DNA of 59,248 nt from Deltaproteobacteria bacterium (GCA_028713995.1 JAQTNF010000012.1:1-59248), one strand, 5' to 3'. Positions 1 through 8,373 are shown, numbered from the stretch's first letter. The notes: a model not told the origin generated them from the sequence alone. Made by a program: numbers and translations.

Positions 1-583
1 CCACGTCCACCACGGCCCACTTGGCGCGCTCCTGCGCCACGCGCAGCTCGCCCCTGACCTGCTCGATCTCGGTGACGAGGTCGGTCATGTTGCGCTCGAT
101 CTGGAGCGTGGCCTGCACGTTCGAGTCGTCGATGAAGCCGCGCAGGCGCGCCAGGATCTCGTTCTTGGAGCGCGCTCGCCCCTCGAGCTGGGCGATGCTC
201 TCGGTCAGATCCTCGCGCTCCATGGACTTCTCGAGCAGGAGCCCTTCGGCCGCCACCTTGGCCATCATCTCGCCGAGCCTTCCCGGAGGCACCTTGACGA
301 TGAGCTGGTCGTCGGTCACGAGCATGGGGAACCCGCCCAAGGCCTTGGCCGCATCCGCGAGGCTCTCGCGCACCTCGATCGGGTGCACCACCTTGAGCAC
401 CACGCGGCCCGTGAGCGCCGTGGCGCGCTGAAGCTCGGATATTTGGGCGGGCTCGGGTTCGGACAAAGGCGCGGGCTCGGTCGCGGCAGGCTTGTCGGCC
501 GGGGGCTTCTTGTCCGCGGCGGGCACCGGCCGCGCAACGAGGGCAAGCGCGCCCGCGGCGCAAAGGGCGAGACTGCGTGTCAT
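1..583 (-). CDS. DUF4349-like periplasmic protein, 3' end cut by window edge
   Basis: The reading frame enters at position 583 and runs off the window at position 1, so only the first 194 or so residues are seen. It opens with a signal peptide (SLALCAAGALALVA, then ARPVPAADKK), a Pro/Ala-rich linker and a domain with the pattern of DUF4349: a beta segment (TGRVVLKVVHP), a region ending in VKVPPGRLGEMM, then a long coiled coil (ARSKNEILARL, EIEQVRGELRVAQE). ATG 583 is chosen because AGGAG lies 7 nt upstream; in-frame ATGs at 589 and 598 exist. It lies 16 nt after the stop of a paralogous DUF4349 gene, so the two probably form one operon. The function of DUF4349 proteins is unknown; an envelope role is inferred. 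Confidence 0.72.
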   Translation of the reverse strand, partial: MTRSLALCAAGALALVARPVPAADKKPPADKPAATEPAPLSEPEPAQISELQRATALTGRVVLKVVHPIEVRESLADAAKALGGFPMLVTDDQLIVKVPPGRLGEMMAKVAAEGLLLEKSMEREDLTESIAQLEGRARSKNEILARLRGFIDDSNVQATLQIERNMTDLVTEIEQVRGELRVAQERAKWAVVDV

Positions 584-599
584 GGGCATGCTCCTCATG

Positions 600-1874
600 T
601 CACTTCACCTCGAACGTCGCGAGCGACTTCTGCACATCCTTGCCGAACGTGGTGTACGACTCCTGCGACGGGTAGAACACCTCGACCACGTACAAATCCT
701 CTCCGCGGGCGTGGACACCGACCATGTAGTAGCGCGGCTTGACATCCCTGCTGCGGTAGACCCGGTAGGCGAGCTTGCCGGCCGTGCCCTCGGCCACGGT
801 CTCCTCGTCGCGGCCCTCCATCTCGTGGCGCACCGCGTCCGACCAGAACCGGTTGTCGCCGCGAGGCTCGTTGTCCACGCGCCCGGCGCGCAAGGTGGTC
901 GTGTCCGCGGCCTGCGCGCGGAACACGTCGTCCTTGTCGAAGAGCACGAAACCCTTGGGCAGGGTGATGGATACGTCGTCGCGGCCCTCCACGATGGACG
1001 ACATGTGCGCCACGAGATCGCGCACCCACGGGAACGGCGAGCGGTGCACCTCCACCGCGCTCTCGTCGAGCACGGGCTCGAGCTCGATGGTGATGGTGAA
1101 GAAGTCCACCAGGTTCTGCAGGGTCTCGAGGGTCGACTCGATCGATTCGATCTGCTCGGACAGGCGCTTGACCTCCTGCAGGATGCGCAGCCGCTCCTCC
1201 ACGTCGGCCATGTCCTTGAGCAGCTTGAGGAGCCGGTCGCGCGCCTCCTTGGCCACGGCGAGCCGGGCGCCGAGATCCGTGAACTGGGCGGTCACGTCGA
1301 GGGCCTTGACGCGGCGGTCGAGGATCTCGCCCACGTCGCCGAAGACGCGCATGACGGCCTCGAAGTCCGTGGCCGGGATGCGCACCACGATGACGCGCGC
1401 CGTGAGCGACTCGATGTAGCCCTTCCTCTCCTCGGTGATGCGCGTGATCCGGTCGACCGCCTCGAGCAGGCGCTTCACGCGCAGCTTCAAGTAGCCCATG
1501 TAGACCACGAGCGGCTCCTCGGGCTCGGGCGTATTGTCGGTCCGTCGCACCGCGGGCCCCGCTTGCGGCTCAGATCGCCCCTTGCCGTACGACTTGTCAC
1601 CCTCTGTCTTCTTGGCCGGCGGCGGCGCCGGTTGCGCCACGCCAACGGACGAGACCTCCACGTCGCCGGACGCGACCGCCTCGTCCGCGAAGCGGTACTC
1701 GGCCTCGTAGTTGGCCTGGGCGCCGTGTCCCGCGAACGCCTCCTTCGCAACCGGCTCGCCCGCGGCCGCGGACTCGGCCTGGACCGGCGCGTACGCGGCC
1801 TGGGGAGCCATGTAGGCGCCGCCCCCGCAGCCCGCAAGGAGAAGCGACGCGATGAAGAATGGGAACCTTTTCAT
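600..1874 (-). CDS. DUF4349 domain lipoprotein
   Basis: A 424-residue predicted lipoprotein: the N-terminus MKRFPFFIASLLLAGC ends in a clear lipobox (LAGC). After a Gly/Ala/Pro-rich linker of about 120 residues comes the DUF4349 core with VVYMGYLKLRVKRL, VVRIPATDFEAVMRVFGDVGEI, the R-x6-D-V-T-x3-D-L segment (DVTAQFTDLGARL), and a coiled coil (KRLSEQIESIESTLETLQ). Roughly 130 C-terminal residues (from about 290) form an extra domain that includes FVLFDKDDVFRAQA. It precedes the truncated paralog at 583 and follows the rubrerythrin-like gene by only 3 nt, so the three genes are likely co-transcribed. Family function is unknown. Confidence 0.82.
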   Translation of the reverse strand: MKRFPFFIASLLLAGCGGGAYMAPQAAYAPVQAESAAAGEPVAKEAFAGHGAQANYEAEYRFADEAVASGDVEVSSVGVAQPAPPPAKKTEGDKSYGKGRSEPQAGPAVRRTDNTPEPEEPLVVYMGYLKLRVKRLLEAVDRITRITEERKGYIESLTARVIVVRIPATDFEAVMRVFGDVGEILDRRVKALDVTAQFTDLGARLAVAKEARDRLLKLLKDMADVEERLRILQEVKRLSEQIESIESTLETLQNLVDFFTITIELEPVLDESAVEVHRSPFPWVRDLVAHMSSIVEGRDDVSITLPKGFVLFDKDDVFRAQAADTTTLRAGRVDNEPRGDNRFWSDAVRHEMEGRDEETVAEGTAGKLAYRVYRSRDVKPRYYMVGVHARGEDLYVVEVFYPSQESYTTFGKDVQKSLATFEVK

Positions 1875-1877
1875 GGG

Positions 1878-2396
1878 TCACCCGTCGAGCGTGCTGTGCT
1901 CGCGCGCTTCGTGCCACGCCTGGGGATCCTCGAGATACAGGAGGGAGTCCTTAATCGACATGAAGTGCTCACGCTCGATGCCGGCGAGGAACTTGAAGAA
2001 GCGCGCCTCCATGGGATTGTCGCTTCCCTTCGCGAGCTCCAGGTAGAGCGATGCTCCCTTGTCCTCGAAGCCGGCGGCCCGCTTGAGCGCGGCGATGTCG
2101 TTCTCGTCGTGGTCCGCGACGGAGCCCTTGTCGCGGGCGATGCCGGCGAGCACCTTGCGCACCTCGGTGCCCTTCACCTCGATAGGAACGTCGGTGGGCC
2201 AGCTCCCGGCGCCGGTGAGCTCCCGATGCAGCCTGGCGATGCGCGCGATGTGCTCCTGCTCGTCGCCGGCGAGCGTCTCGAACAGGGCCCTCGCGACCCT
2301 GTTGCGCGAGCGCGCCGCCTCCTTCTCGTAGAACTCCACCTCGATCTTCTCGTTTGCGAGCGCGAGCTCTATCGAGGACATGCGATTCATGTTCAT
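1878..2396 (-). CDS. Rubrerythrin-like ferritin-fold protein
   Basis: A 172-residue four-helix protein with two Glu/His clusters expected for a diiron site: an early Glu-rich helix (EKIEVEFYEKEA, residues 17-28) followed by D-E-Q-E-H at 45-49, and later a Glu helix (GASLYLELA) followed by E-R-E-H. This is the ferritin-like/rubrerythrin arrangement; no C-terminal rubredoxin CXXC knuckles are present. The start ATG 2396 is preferred over an upstream in-frame ATG at 2450 because GGGGAGGGGAAAGGG lies just before it. Family members reduce peroxide or sequester iron, so an oxidative-stress role is inferred. It diverges from the thioredoxin-fold gene at 2504 and leads the DUF4349 pair. Confidence 0.8.
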   Translation of the reverse strand: MNMNRMSSIELALANEKIEVEFYEKEAARSRNRVARALFETLAGDEQEHIARIARLHRELTGAGSWPTDVPIEVKGTEVRKVLAGIARDKGSVADHDENDIAALKRAAGFEDKGASLYLELAKGSDNPMEARFFKFLAGIEREHFMSIKDSLLYLEDPQAWHEAREHSTLDG

Positions 2397-2489
2397 TCCC
2401 TTTCCCCTCCCCGAAACATCATTTTGGCGCGATGCGGGCCGGATGTCCATGCCTTGGCCGATCTCTTCCGATCGCCGCGCGTCCGATGG

Positions 2490-2495
2490 TACACT
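2490..2495 (+). promoter_or_regulatory. Putative leaderless -10 box (TACACT)
   Basis: TGGTACACT ends 8 nt before ATG 2504, with no purine-rich ribosome site between. If the box is a sigma70-type -10, transcription would begin at or next to the A of the ATG. The same TGGTACACT with the same 8-nt spacing stands before the gene starting at 20453 on the other strand. Confidence 0.5.
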
Positions 2496-2503
2496 CGTCG
2501 ACG

Positions 2504-3409
2504 ATGAACGTCGAACAACACGGCGGCGCCGGGGCCGGACTCGATCTCGAGGTATTCCTTGATCTGCACGAGGTCCCGACCGCGGATCGAGAAGCCTGCC
2601 GGGGCTGCGCGCGGCTCATCCTGGCCGCGGCCGGGCCCGAGCCGGTGCGCCCCAAGCACGTGCTCGAGGCGCTCGAAGCGGCTCGCGAGCTCAGGCGGCC
2701 CGTCGAAACGATGACCCTCATCGAGGAGATGGGCGCCGCCCTGGTCGAGTATCAGCGCTCCATCGAGCCCCGGGCCGCGGCGGTTCCGGCCGAGGCCCCG
2801 GCCGAGGAGCGGTCGTCCGTCCCGGGCGTGATCCACCTGTCCGGCGTCACCCTCGCCGCATTGGCGACCGTGGTCGTGGCCGTGATCGCGGCGATCGCGA
2901 TCTTCGCGCGCACACCGGCCGACGCCCATGCAAAGGCCGCCGGGGCGCCCCGGATCGCGAGCGACGCGAACGCGGGCCCTGAAGTCGCACCGGGAAAGGA
3001 CGCGGGCCCCGCCCTGATCGAGGGCGAGCCCGACCTGCGGGTCGTCAACGCCGCGGATCCGGGAGCGCCCATCGCGCTTTCGGAGTACCTGGCGCCGGGC
3101 AAGATCACGGTGGCGGAATACTTCAGCCGACGCTGCCGGGCGAGTCGCGACCTGGACGGAATCCTCAGGTACCTGTCGAGCAAGCGCGCCGACCTCGCCA
3201 TCCGCCAGCTCGATTTGGATCGGCCGACCGCGAACGCGATCGACCTCGGGTCGCCGCTCGCGCAGCAGCACGGCGTGCGCACGACGCCGTATTTGCGCAT
3301 CTACGACCGCTCCGGGGTGCTCGTGGCCGAGGGCGAGGAGGCCAAGACCAAGGTGCGCGGTTGGTACGACAGAGCCCAGTACGCCGATCGGGTGGAGCTC
3401 AAGCGTTAG
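2504..3409 (+). CDS. Membrane-anchored thioredoxin-fold protein without CXXC
   Basis: A 301-residue protein: a soluble acidic N-terminal part (about 1-110), one transmembrane helix (VTLAALATVVVAVIAAIAIFA, about 113-135), an Ala/Gly/Asp-rich linker, and a C-terminal thioredoxin-like domain (about 180-300). The thioredoxin resemblance rests on ITVAEYFSRRCRAS at about 200-214, where the active-site CXXC would sit but only one Cys remains, and on the cis-Pro strand VRTTPYLRIYD near 260. It is therefore unlikely to be a dithiol oxidoreductase. ATG 2504 is chosen over upstream in-frame ATGs because it follows the TACACT box at leaderless spacing. It is convergent with the b561-like gene, with 6 nt between stops. 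Confidence 0.7.
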   Translation: MNVEQHGGAGAGLDLEVFLDLHEVPTADREACRGCARLILAAAGPEPVRPKHVLEALEAARELRRPVETMTLIEEMGAALVEYQRSIEPRAAAVPAEAPAEERSSVPGVIHLSGVTLAALATVVVAVIAAIAIFARTPADAHAKAAGAPRIASDANAGPEVAPGKDAGPALIEGEPDLRVVNAADPGAPIALSEYLAPGKITVAEYFSRRCRASRDLDGILRYLSSKRADLAIRQLDLDRPTANAIDLGSPLAQQHGVRTTPYLRIYDRSGVLVAEGEEAKTKVRGWYDRAQYADRVELKR

Positions 3410-3415
3410 CCGGAG

Positions 3416-4321
3416 TCAGACGCCGAGGAGGGCCGTCCGGAGCAGCCCGGTGACGATCGTCAGGAACGCGAGGACGAGGGTGGTCCGCCCGGCCCAGCGG
3501 TGGATCGAGCGCAGCACCGGCCGGTCCTCCTTGGCGACCATTGTCCGAAAGATGGCGTAGCCAAGGACCACGGTCGCGGCGGCGATGAGGAGCGTCACGC
3601 CCCCTATGAGTGAGTGGAAGACCCTGAAATGGGGCCTCGCAACGACCGCCACCATGACGAACCCGCACACCACCCCTGCCGTCATGACCGCCACGGCGAT
3701 GAAGTTGACCCGCTTGTGGACCTTGAGCCACGCGCCACGCGGCCTCTTGGCGCGCGCCACGAACATGGCGGCCAGGTAGGCGATCGCGCCGAGGCCCGCG
3801 GCGATTGCGTGCCACGGCCACAAGAGAGGCCGCGCGGCCGCGTCCCACAGGGGCATTGCCGCGCTCCTCACGAGGAACAGCGCGGTGACCTGACGCACGA
3901 TGTGGATCGGGCTCACGTCCGGGTGGGCCAGCTCGCCGCCGTTGTGCCCGGCGAACCCCACGAGGAGCGCGATGACCGCTGTCGCGGCGATCATCCCGCG
4001 CGCCGTGGCGAACGCGGTCGTGGTGGTGAGTTGCAGGAAGGCCCACACGGCTGCGACCGCGCCGGCCGTCGTGGCCACGACCGCCGAAAGCCGGTGCAGC
4101 GCGAGGCGCCTCTCCTCGAGCCCGGCGGCCATGAGCACGTCCGCGGCCATGAACCCCGTGAACGCGGCGGTCACCGCGGACAGGGCCGTCAGCACGAGCA
4201 TCACCGAGGCGTGCTCGCGCCACGGCCGGCCGGGCATGACCACGCCGAGCACGGCGAAGAGGAGCGAGGCGATCCCGAACGCGATGGGGAAGTGCAGGAT
4301 GATGTGGTGCAGGTAGACCAT
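3416..4321 (-). CDS. DUF2231/cytochrome b561-like membrane protein
   Basis: A 301-residue polytopic protein with about eight hydrophobic helices in two halves. The N-terminal half (HHIILHFPIAFGIASLLFAVLG) resembles DUF2231-type membrane domains; the C-terminal half has three well-spaced His motifs in or next to helices (LKVHKRVNF, FRVFHSLIGG, RSIHRWAGR) like the haem ligands of cytochrome b561-type proteins. An electron-transfer role in the inner membrane is inferred. ATG 4321 is preceded by GTAGGGAGAGAGGGGG, a strong ribosome site, and lies 14 nt after the activase stop, so the two are likely one transcript. No partner oxidoreductase gene is adjacent. Confidence 0.68.
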   Translation of the reverse strand: MVYLHHIILHFPIAFGIASLLFAVLGVVMPGRPWREHASVMLVLTALSAVTAAFTGFMAADVLMAAGLEERRLALHRLSAVVATTAGAVAAVWAFLQLTTTTAFATARGMIAATAVIALLVGFAGHNGGELAHPDVSPIHIVRQVTALFLVRSAAMPLWDAAARPLLWPWHAIAAGLGAIAYLAAMFVARAKRPRGAWLKVHKRVNFIAVAVMTAGVVCGFVMVAVVARPHFRVFHSLIGGVTLLIAAATVVLGYAIFRTMVAKEDRPVLRSIHRWAGRTTLVLAFLTIVTGLLRTALLGV

Positions 4322-4335
4322 GTCCCCCTCTCTCC

Positions 4336-5298
4336 CTACTCGTCCGCTCCGCCCCGGCCGCTCCAGCGCTCGCACTGCCCGCCCCAGAACGCGATCGGCC
4401 GTCCGTCCTGCGTGACCTCCACGATGTCGCACTCGTTGTCGCAGCGGTCGCACCCGAACGCGCGCGTGGCGATAGTTGCGCGCGCGATGGCGTCGTGGCC
4501 CTTGAAGCGCGTCGTCCCCTTCCCGTCCCGCGCGTAGAGCGCCATGCCGAGCGCGCCCATCACGTCGTTGTGGGGAGGCACAATGATGGGGACGCCGAGC
4601 TCCTCCTCGAAGGCGCGCACGATGCCCGGGTTGTTGGACACGCCGCCCAGGAACAGCACGTCCTCGCGGATGGGTTTCCCCTTGGCGCAGTTGTTGAGAT
4701 AGTTCTTGACGAGCGACCGGCACAACCCGGCCAGGATCTCGCTCTGACCGAAACCCTGCTGCTGCCTGTGGATCATGTCGGTCTCGGCGAACACCGTGCA
4801 GCGCCCGGAGATGGGCGCGGGCCGGGCCGCGGACAGGGCGAGGGGGCCCACGTCCTGCACGTCGAGCCCGAGCCTGCGCGCCTGTGAGTCGAGGAACGCG
4901 CCCGTGCCCGCCGCACAGATGGAGTTCATGTTGAAGTCGGCCACCATGCCCCGGTCGATGACGATGATCTTGGAGTCCTGGCCGCCGATCTCGAAGACGG
5001 TGCGCACCTTGGGATGCACGGTCACGGCGCCCCGGTAGTGCGCGATGATCTCGGTGCGCGTCACGTCCGCGCCCACCACCGAGCCGATCAGGTTGCGACC
5101 CGAGCCCGTCACGCCCGCGCCCAGCACGGGCACGCGCGAGCCGCCCAGGGCCTCGGCGAGGCAGCGCCGGGTTGTGCCCACGGGGTCTCCGCGCGTGTAC
5201 CTGTAGAAGCTGGCGAGGACCTTGCCCTCGTCAGAGAGGATGACCAGGTTCGTGGACACCGAGCCCACGTCGAGACCGAGGAACACGCCTTCGCGCAT
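4336..5298 (-). CDS. BcrAD/BadFG/HgdC-type ATPase activase
   Basis: A 320-residue member of the 2-hydroxyacyl-CoA dehydratase/benzoyl-CoA reductase activase family (ASKHA ATPase fold). Seen: the phosphate motif LGLDVGSVSTN at 8-17, GGQDSK at 105-110, CAAGTGAFLD with C128, and GRCTVFAETD with C167. The last two cysteines sit where family activators bind the [4Fe-4S] cluster bridging the homodimer. The C-terminus adds a Cys cluster (C283, C286, C290, C309) typical of longer fused activase-dehydratase proteins. No dehydratase subunit is encoded nearby, so the electron acceptor is unknown. A b561-like membrane protein follows 14 nt downstream. Confidence 0.87.
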   Translation of the reverse strand: MREGVFLGLDVGSVSTNLVILSDEGKVLASFYRYTRGDPVGTTRRCLAEALGGSRVPVLGAGVTGSGRNLIGSVVGADVTRTEIIAHYRGAVTVHPKVRTVFEIGGQDSKIIVIDRGMVADFNMNSICAAGTGAFLDSQARRLGLDVQDVGPLALSAARPAPISGRCTVFAETDMIHRQQQGFGQSEILAGLCRSLVKNYLNNCAKGKPIREDVLFLGGVSNNPGIVRAFEEELGVPIIVPPHNDVMGALGMALYARDGKGTTRFKGHDAIARATIATRAFGCDRCDNECDIVEVTQDGRPIAFWGGQCERWSGRGGADE

Positions 5299-5407
5299 GG
5301 CTCACCCTAACCTCGCGGCGGATCCTATACCCGCGGGGCGCGCTCCTGTCGAGGCGAAGCCCCGGACGGTGCGGAGCCCCGAACTTGCCCAAACCGGTCC
5401 GGTCCCT

Positions 5408-5413
5408 TACGCT
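5408..5413 (+). promoter_or_regulatory. Putative leaderless -10 box (TACGCT)
   Basis: TACGCT ends 7 nt before ATG 5421. The intervening TCCGGGA places GGGA directly against the ATG, too close for a normal Shine-Dalgarno. It fits the TAnnnT spacing seen before other genes here. Confidence 0.4.
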
Positions 5414-5420
5414 TCCGGGA

Positions 5421-7106
5421 ATGGCCGGCAAGCGCAAGGGCGACCGCCCTCCCCCTCCCGGGCTCGCGCCCAAGGACGCGTCCGAGCCGGGCGAGCCGTC
5501 CGCGTCCGCGCGGCGCGCGGTGGCCGAGGTCATCGAGCTGCAGCGCCGCATCTTCGAGCGCCAGCGCCGCATCATCGAGTCGCGCGAGGCGCACCCCACG
5601 CCGGGCTTCCGCAGGTACCGCAGCGAGTACCTGCGCGCCGTGGACAACTACATGTCCGAGTCGGGGTTCGGCGCGCTTTCCGACGCCATGGCCGCGGCCC
5701 GCATCGCGTACGTGGCCGACTACCACACGCTCGCGCTGGCCCAGAAGACGTTCGTCAAGATCGTGGAGTCGGTCATGCGCCAGGTGGAGAACCTGTGCCT
5801 GGTGCTCGAGTTCGTGCACGAGCGACACCAGCGCCACCTCGACCGCTACCTCGCCGGGGAGCTGCGCGAGGACGCCTTCCTGAAGGCCATCCGCTACAAG
5901 GAGAGCTGGCCCTACGACATCTGGCCCAACTTCAAGCCGATCTTCGAGCTGGCCATCGAGAACGGCTTCCCGGTGGTGGCCATCGACTCGGACGCGACGC
6001 TCCCCCTGCGCGACCGCGACCGCCGCGCCGCCTCGCACATCGCCAGGGCCGCGGCCGCCTGCCCGGAGTCCACCCTGCTCGTGCTCACGGGCCAGATGCA
6101 CGTGGCGCCCTGCCACCTGCCGGCTGCCGTGGACGGCGCGTTCGCGAAGCTCGGCATGCCCGCGCCGGAGCGGGTCGTCGTGTACCAGAACGCCGAGGAG
6201 ATCTACTGGCAGCTCGCGCGCGCGGGCCGCGAGGAGGTCGAGGTCGTCAAGGTCGACGACGAGAGCTTCTGCGTCAACAACACGCCGCCGCTCGTGCAGC
6301 AGCTGTCGTACCTGCATTGGATCCAGTACGATTCGGACCTGCTCGAGTACGAGGAGATCGAGAGCACGGTGCGTTCCCTCATCCACGGCATGGCGCGCTA
6401 CCTCAATCTCCCGGTCGGCCGCGCGGCCGAGGAGGCGCGCGTGCTCATGCCCGGAGATCTCGATCTCATGGACGTCCTCGGCTCGAGCGGGCTCGACGCG
6501 GCGGGCAAGGGGCGCATCCTCACCCAGATCGAGCTCGAGGAGAGCGCGTGCGTGCCGAGCCTGAACCTCATCTACCTGGCCACCCTGTCGGTCAACCACG
6601 CGGCCGAGGAGGCGAGCCACTACGTCAAGCACGTCGTGTCGCGCGGGGTCGAGCCCGCGGAGCTGCGGGACGCCTTCTACTTCCACGTGCTCAACGAGGC
6701 GTGCGGGTTTTTCGGCTCCAAGGTCGTGAACCCCAAGCGCAAGTGCGATCACGAGGGGCGGCTGCGCGGCATCGTGGCTCGCGCAAGGCAGCGCGACGGC
6801 AGGCCCACGGCCGCGGAGAGGGCGGCCGAGTTCTCGCTGCAGCACCTCGCGTGGCAGGGCGGCGGCGGACGGCGGGCCGGATCGGCGAAGGCGCTCGCGG
6901 ATCCGGCGGTGCTCGCGGCCGCGGCCCACATGCTCGGCTACATCCTCGGCGACAGGCTCTATTACGGGCTCACGAACGGCGACGTTCAAAAGAACCTCGT
7001 GCGCTGGCTCTTTCTCGCGCCGCTCGACAAGGAGCGCGAGGCCCTCGACGTGTACCTTTACCTGTCCGAGAAGCTGCGCGGCGTGCGCATCCCCACGCGG
7101 ATCTGA
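5421..7106 (+). CDS. ChaN-like domain protein with long C-terminal extension
   Basis: A 561-residue protein with no signal peptide. Residues about 60-260 resemble the ChaN/haem-binding (DUF399) fold: VADYHTLALAQ, then LVLEFVHERHQ and LDRYLAGELREDAF, then W-P-Y and FKPIFELAIENGFPVVAID, then TLLVLTGQMHVAP. ChaN-family lipoproteins bind haem in iron-regulated systems; this one appears cytoplasmic, so that role is uncertain. The C-terminal half (about 270-561) is unrecognised, largely helical and Glu/Arg-rich, containing HAAEEASHYVKHVV and FFGSKVVNPKRKCD. ATG 5421 is chosen from its position after a leaderless -10 box. It is convergent with the next gene, with 6 nt between stops. Confidence 0.62.
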   Translation: MAGKRKGDRPPPPGLAPKDASEPGEPSASARRAVAEVIELQRRIFERQRRIIESREAHPTPGFRRYRSEYLRAVDNYMSESGFGALSDAMAAARIAYVADYHTLALAQKTFVKIVESVMRQVENLCLVLEFVHERHQRHLDRYLAGELREDAFLKAIRYKESWPYDIWPNFKPIFELAIENGFPVVAIDSDATLPLRDRDRRAASHIARAAAACPESTLLVLTGQMHVAPCHLPAAVDGAFAKLGMPAPERVVVYQNAEEIYWQLARAGREEVEVVKVDDESFCVNNTPPLVQQLSYLHWIQYDSDLLEYEEIESTVRSLIHGMARYLNLPVGRAAEEARVLMPGDLDLMDVLGSSGLDAAGKGRILTQIELEESACVPSLNLIYLATLSVNHAAEEASHYVKHVVSRGVEPAELRDAFYFHVLNEACGFFGSKVVNPKRKCDHEGRLRGIVARARQRDGRPTAAERAAEFSLQHLAWQGGGGRRAGSAKALADPAVLAAAAHMLGYILGDRLYYGLTNGDVQKNLVRWLFLAPLDKEREALDVYLYLSEKLRGVRIPTRI

Positions 7107-7112
7107 TCCGTC

Positions 7113-8270
7113 CTACTGGACCAGTGTGCACCCGATCTTGCCGCCCTTCTCGCGACAGATGGCGGCCGCGATCTTGCCGCGGTTGCCGATCGTCACGATG
7201 AAGGTCTTGTACTGCGGGAGCGGCTCCTTGCGCACGATCGGCTTGCCGCCCTTGACGACCGCGCCGGCGAGCACGGCCTGCTTGTAGAGATCCGCGGACC
7301 ACACCGAGTAGTCGAGCGAGATCTTGTCGCCCTTCTTGTCCCCGCGGCTCGGGCCGGACGGTGGCGTTGCGGGCGGCGTCTCCTTGGCGGGTTTGGCCCC
7401 GACGCCGTCGCCCTTCTGGTCCTGCTGGCGGGCCGCGCCGTCCTCGGCGACGTCCGCGGAACCCTGGTTCGGCGCAAAGGCCATGAACGTGAGCTCCTTG
7501 ACGGTCGTGTCGGCAGCCACTTTGCCGAAGCCCGTCACGTCGAAGATGCTCTCGCCCTCGGGCCGCTTGAGCGCCAGGGCGCAGCCCGTCTGGCCGTCGT
7601 TCTCACGGCAGATGGCGCTCACCACGTTGTTCCCGTGGCCGATGGTCACGATGAAGGTCGCGTAGTGCGGGAACTCGACCTCGGCCGTGGCCGCGGCGCC
7701 CGCTGAGCCTCCCACCTCGCCCTGCGCGTAGCCGCCCGAGTGCCACAGCGTATACTCGACGGCCATGGTGGCCGGCTTCGAGGCCGTGATCGTCATCTTG
7801 CGGGTCGTGCCGTTGACCGTGGCCTTGCCCACGCCCGGCGCGGTGAGGATCGTGTCGTTCGCGGCGGTGGCCTTGAGCGCGGCGCATTGCACCACCCCGC
7901 TCGTCTCGCGGCACACGGCGCTCGCCGTGTTCTTGTAGCGACCCACGGTCACGATGAACGTCTTGCCCGCCGGGAAGCTCTCCTTCTTCACCGCGGCCTT
8001 GAGCTCCTCGGTGGCCCAGCCGCCGGCCTCGCTCTGCACGTAACCGTCCTTGTGCCAGATCGAGTACTCGACCGGCACCTTGCCCGGCTGGGCGGCGGTG
8101 ATGATGAGCTGCTTGGCCGCGCCGTCCGCCTCGACCTTGGCCAGGTTGGGCACATCGAGGATCACCTTGTTCCCGGCCTGCGCGCTCGAGGGCGCGAGCC
8201 ACAAGAGCCCGGTCAGCGCCGCCCCGCCGATGCCCCAGACCGCCCCGACATTCCGTGATTTTCGAATCAT
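7113..8270 (-). CDS. Secreted protein with three Cys-paired repeats
   Basis: A 385-residue exported protein with a classical signal peptide (cleavage likely after AQA, residue 32). The mature part is three copies of a domain of about 100 residues. Each has a hydrophobic strand (LIITAAQPGKVPVEYSIWH, MTITASKPATMAVEYTLWH, SLDYSVW in the third), then KTFIVTVG/ATFIVTIG/KTFIVTIG, and ends with C-R-E-x6-C (C120/C129, C221/C230, C372/C381). The third copy carries a Lys/Pro/Gln-rich insertion at about 266-316. The constant nine-residue Cys separation suggests one disulfide per domain. I do not recognise the family. ATG 8270 follows AAAGGAGAGGGAA. Confidence 0.75.
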   Translation of the reverse strand: MIRKSRNVGAVWGIGGAALTGLLWLAPSSAQAGNKVILDVPNLAKVEADGAAKQLIITAAQPGKVPVEYSIWHKDGYVQSEAGGWATEELKAAVKKESFPAGKTFIVTVGRYKNTASAVCRETSGVVQCAALKATAANDTILTAPGVGKATVNGTTRKMTITASKPATMAVEYTLWHSGGYAQGEVGGSAGAAATAEVEFPHYATFIVTIGHGNNVVSAICRENDGQTGCALALKRPEGESIFDVTGFGKVAADTTVKELTFMAFAPNQGSADVAEDGAARQQDQKGDGVGAKPAKETPPATPPSGPSRGDKKGDKISLDYSVWSADLYKQAVLAGAVVKGGKPIVRKEPLPQYKTFIVTIGNRGKIAAAICREKGGKIGCTLVQ

Positions 8271-8373
8271 TTCCCTCTCCTTTTTTTGCGAAGCGAGGCG
8301 CGCGTGCGCCCGCACGAAGAAATAGAATACAGGGGTTTGACGTGTCGGGCCCCATGAGAATTCACCATGACCG

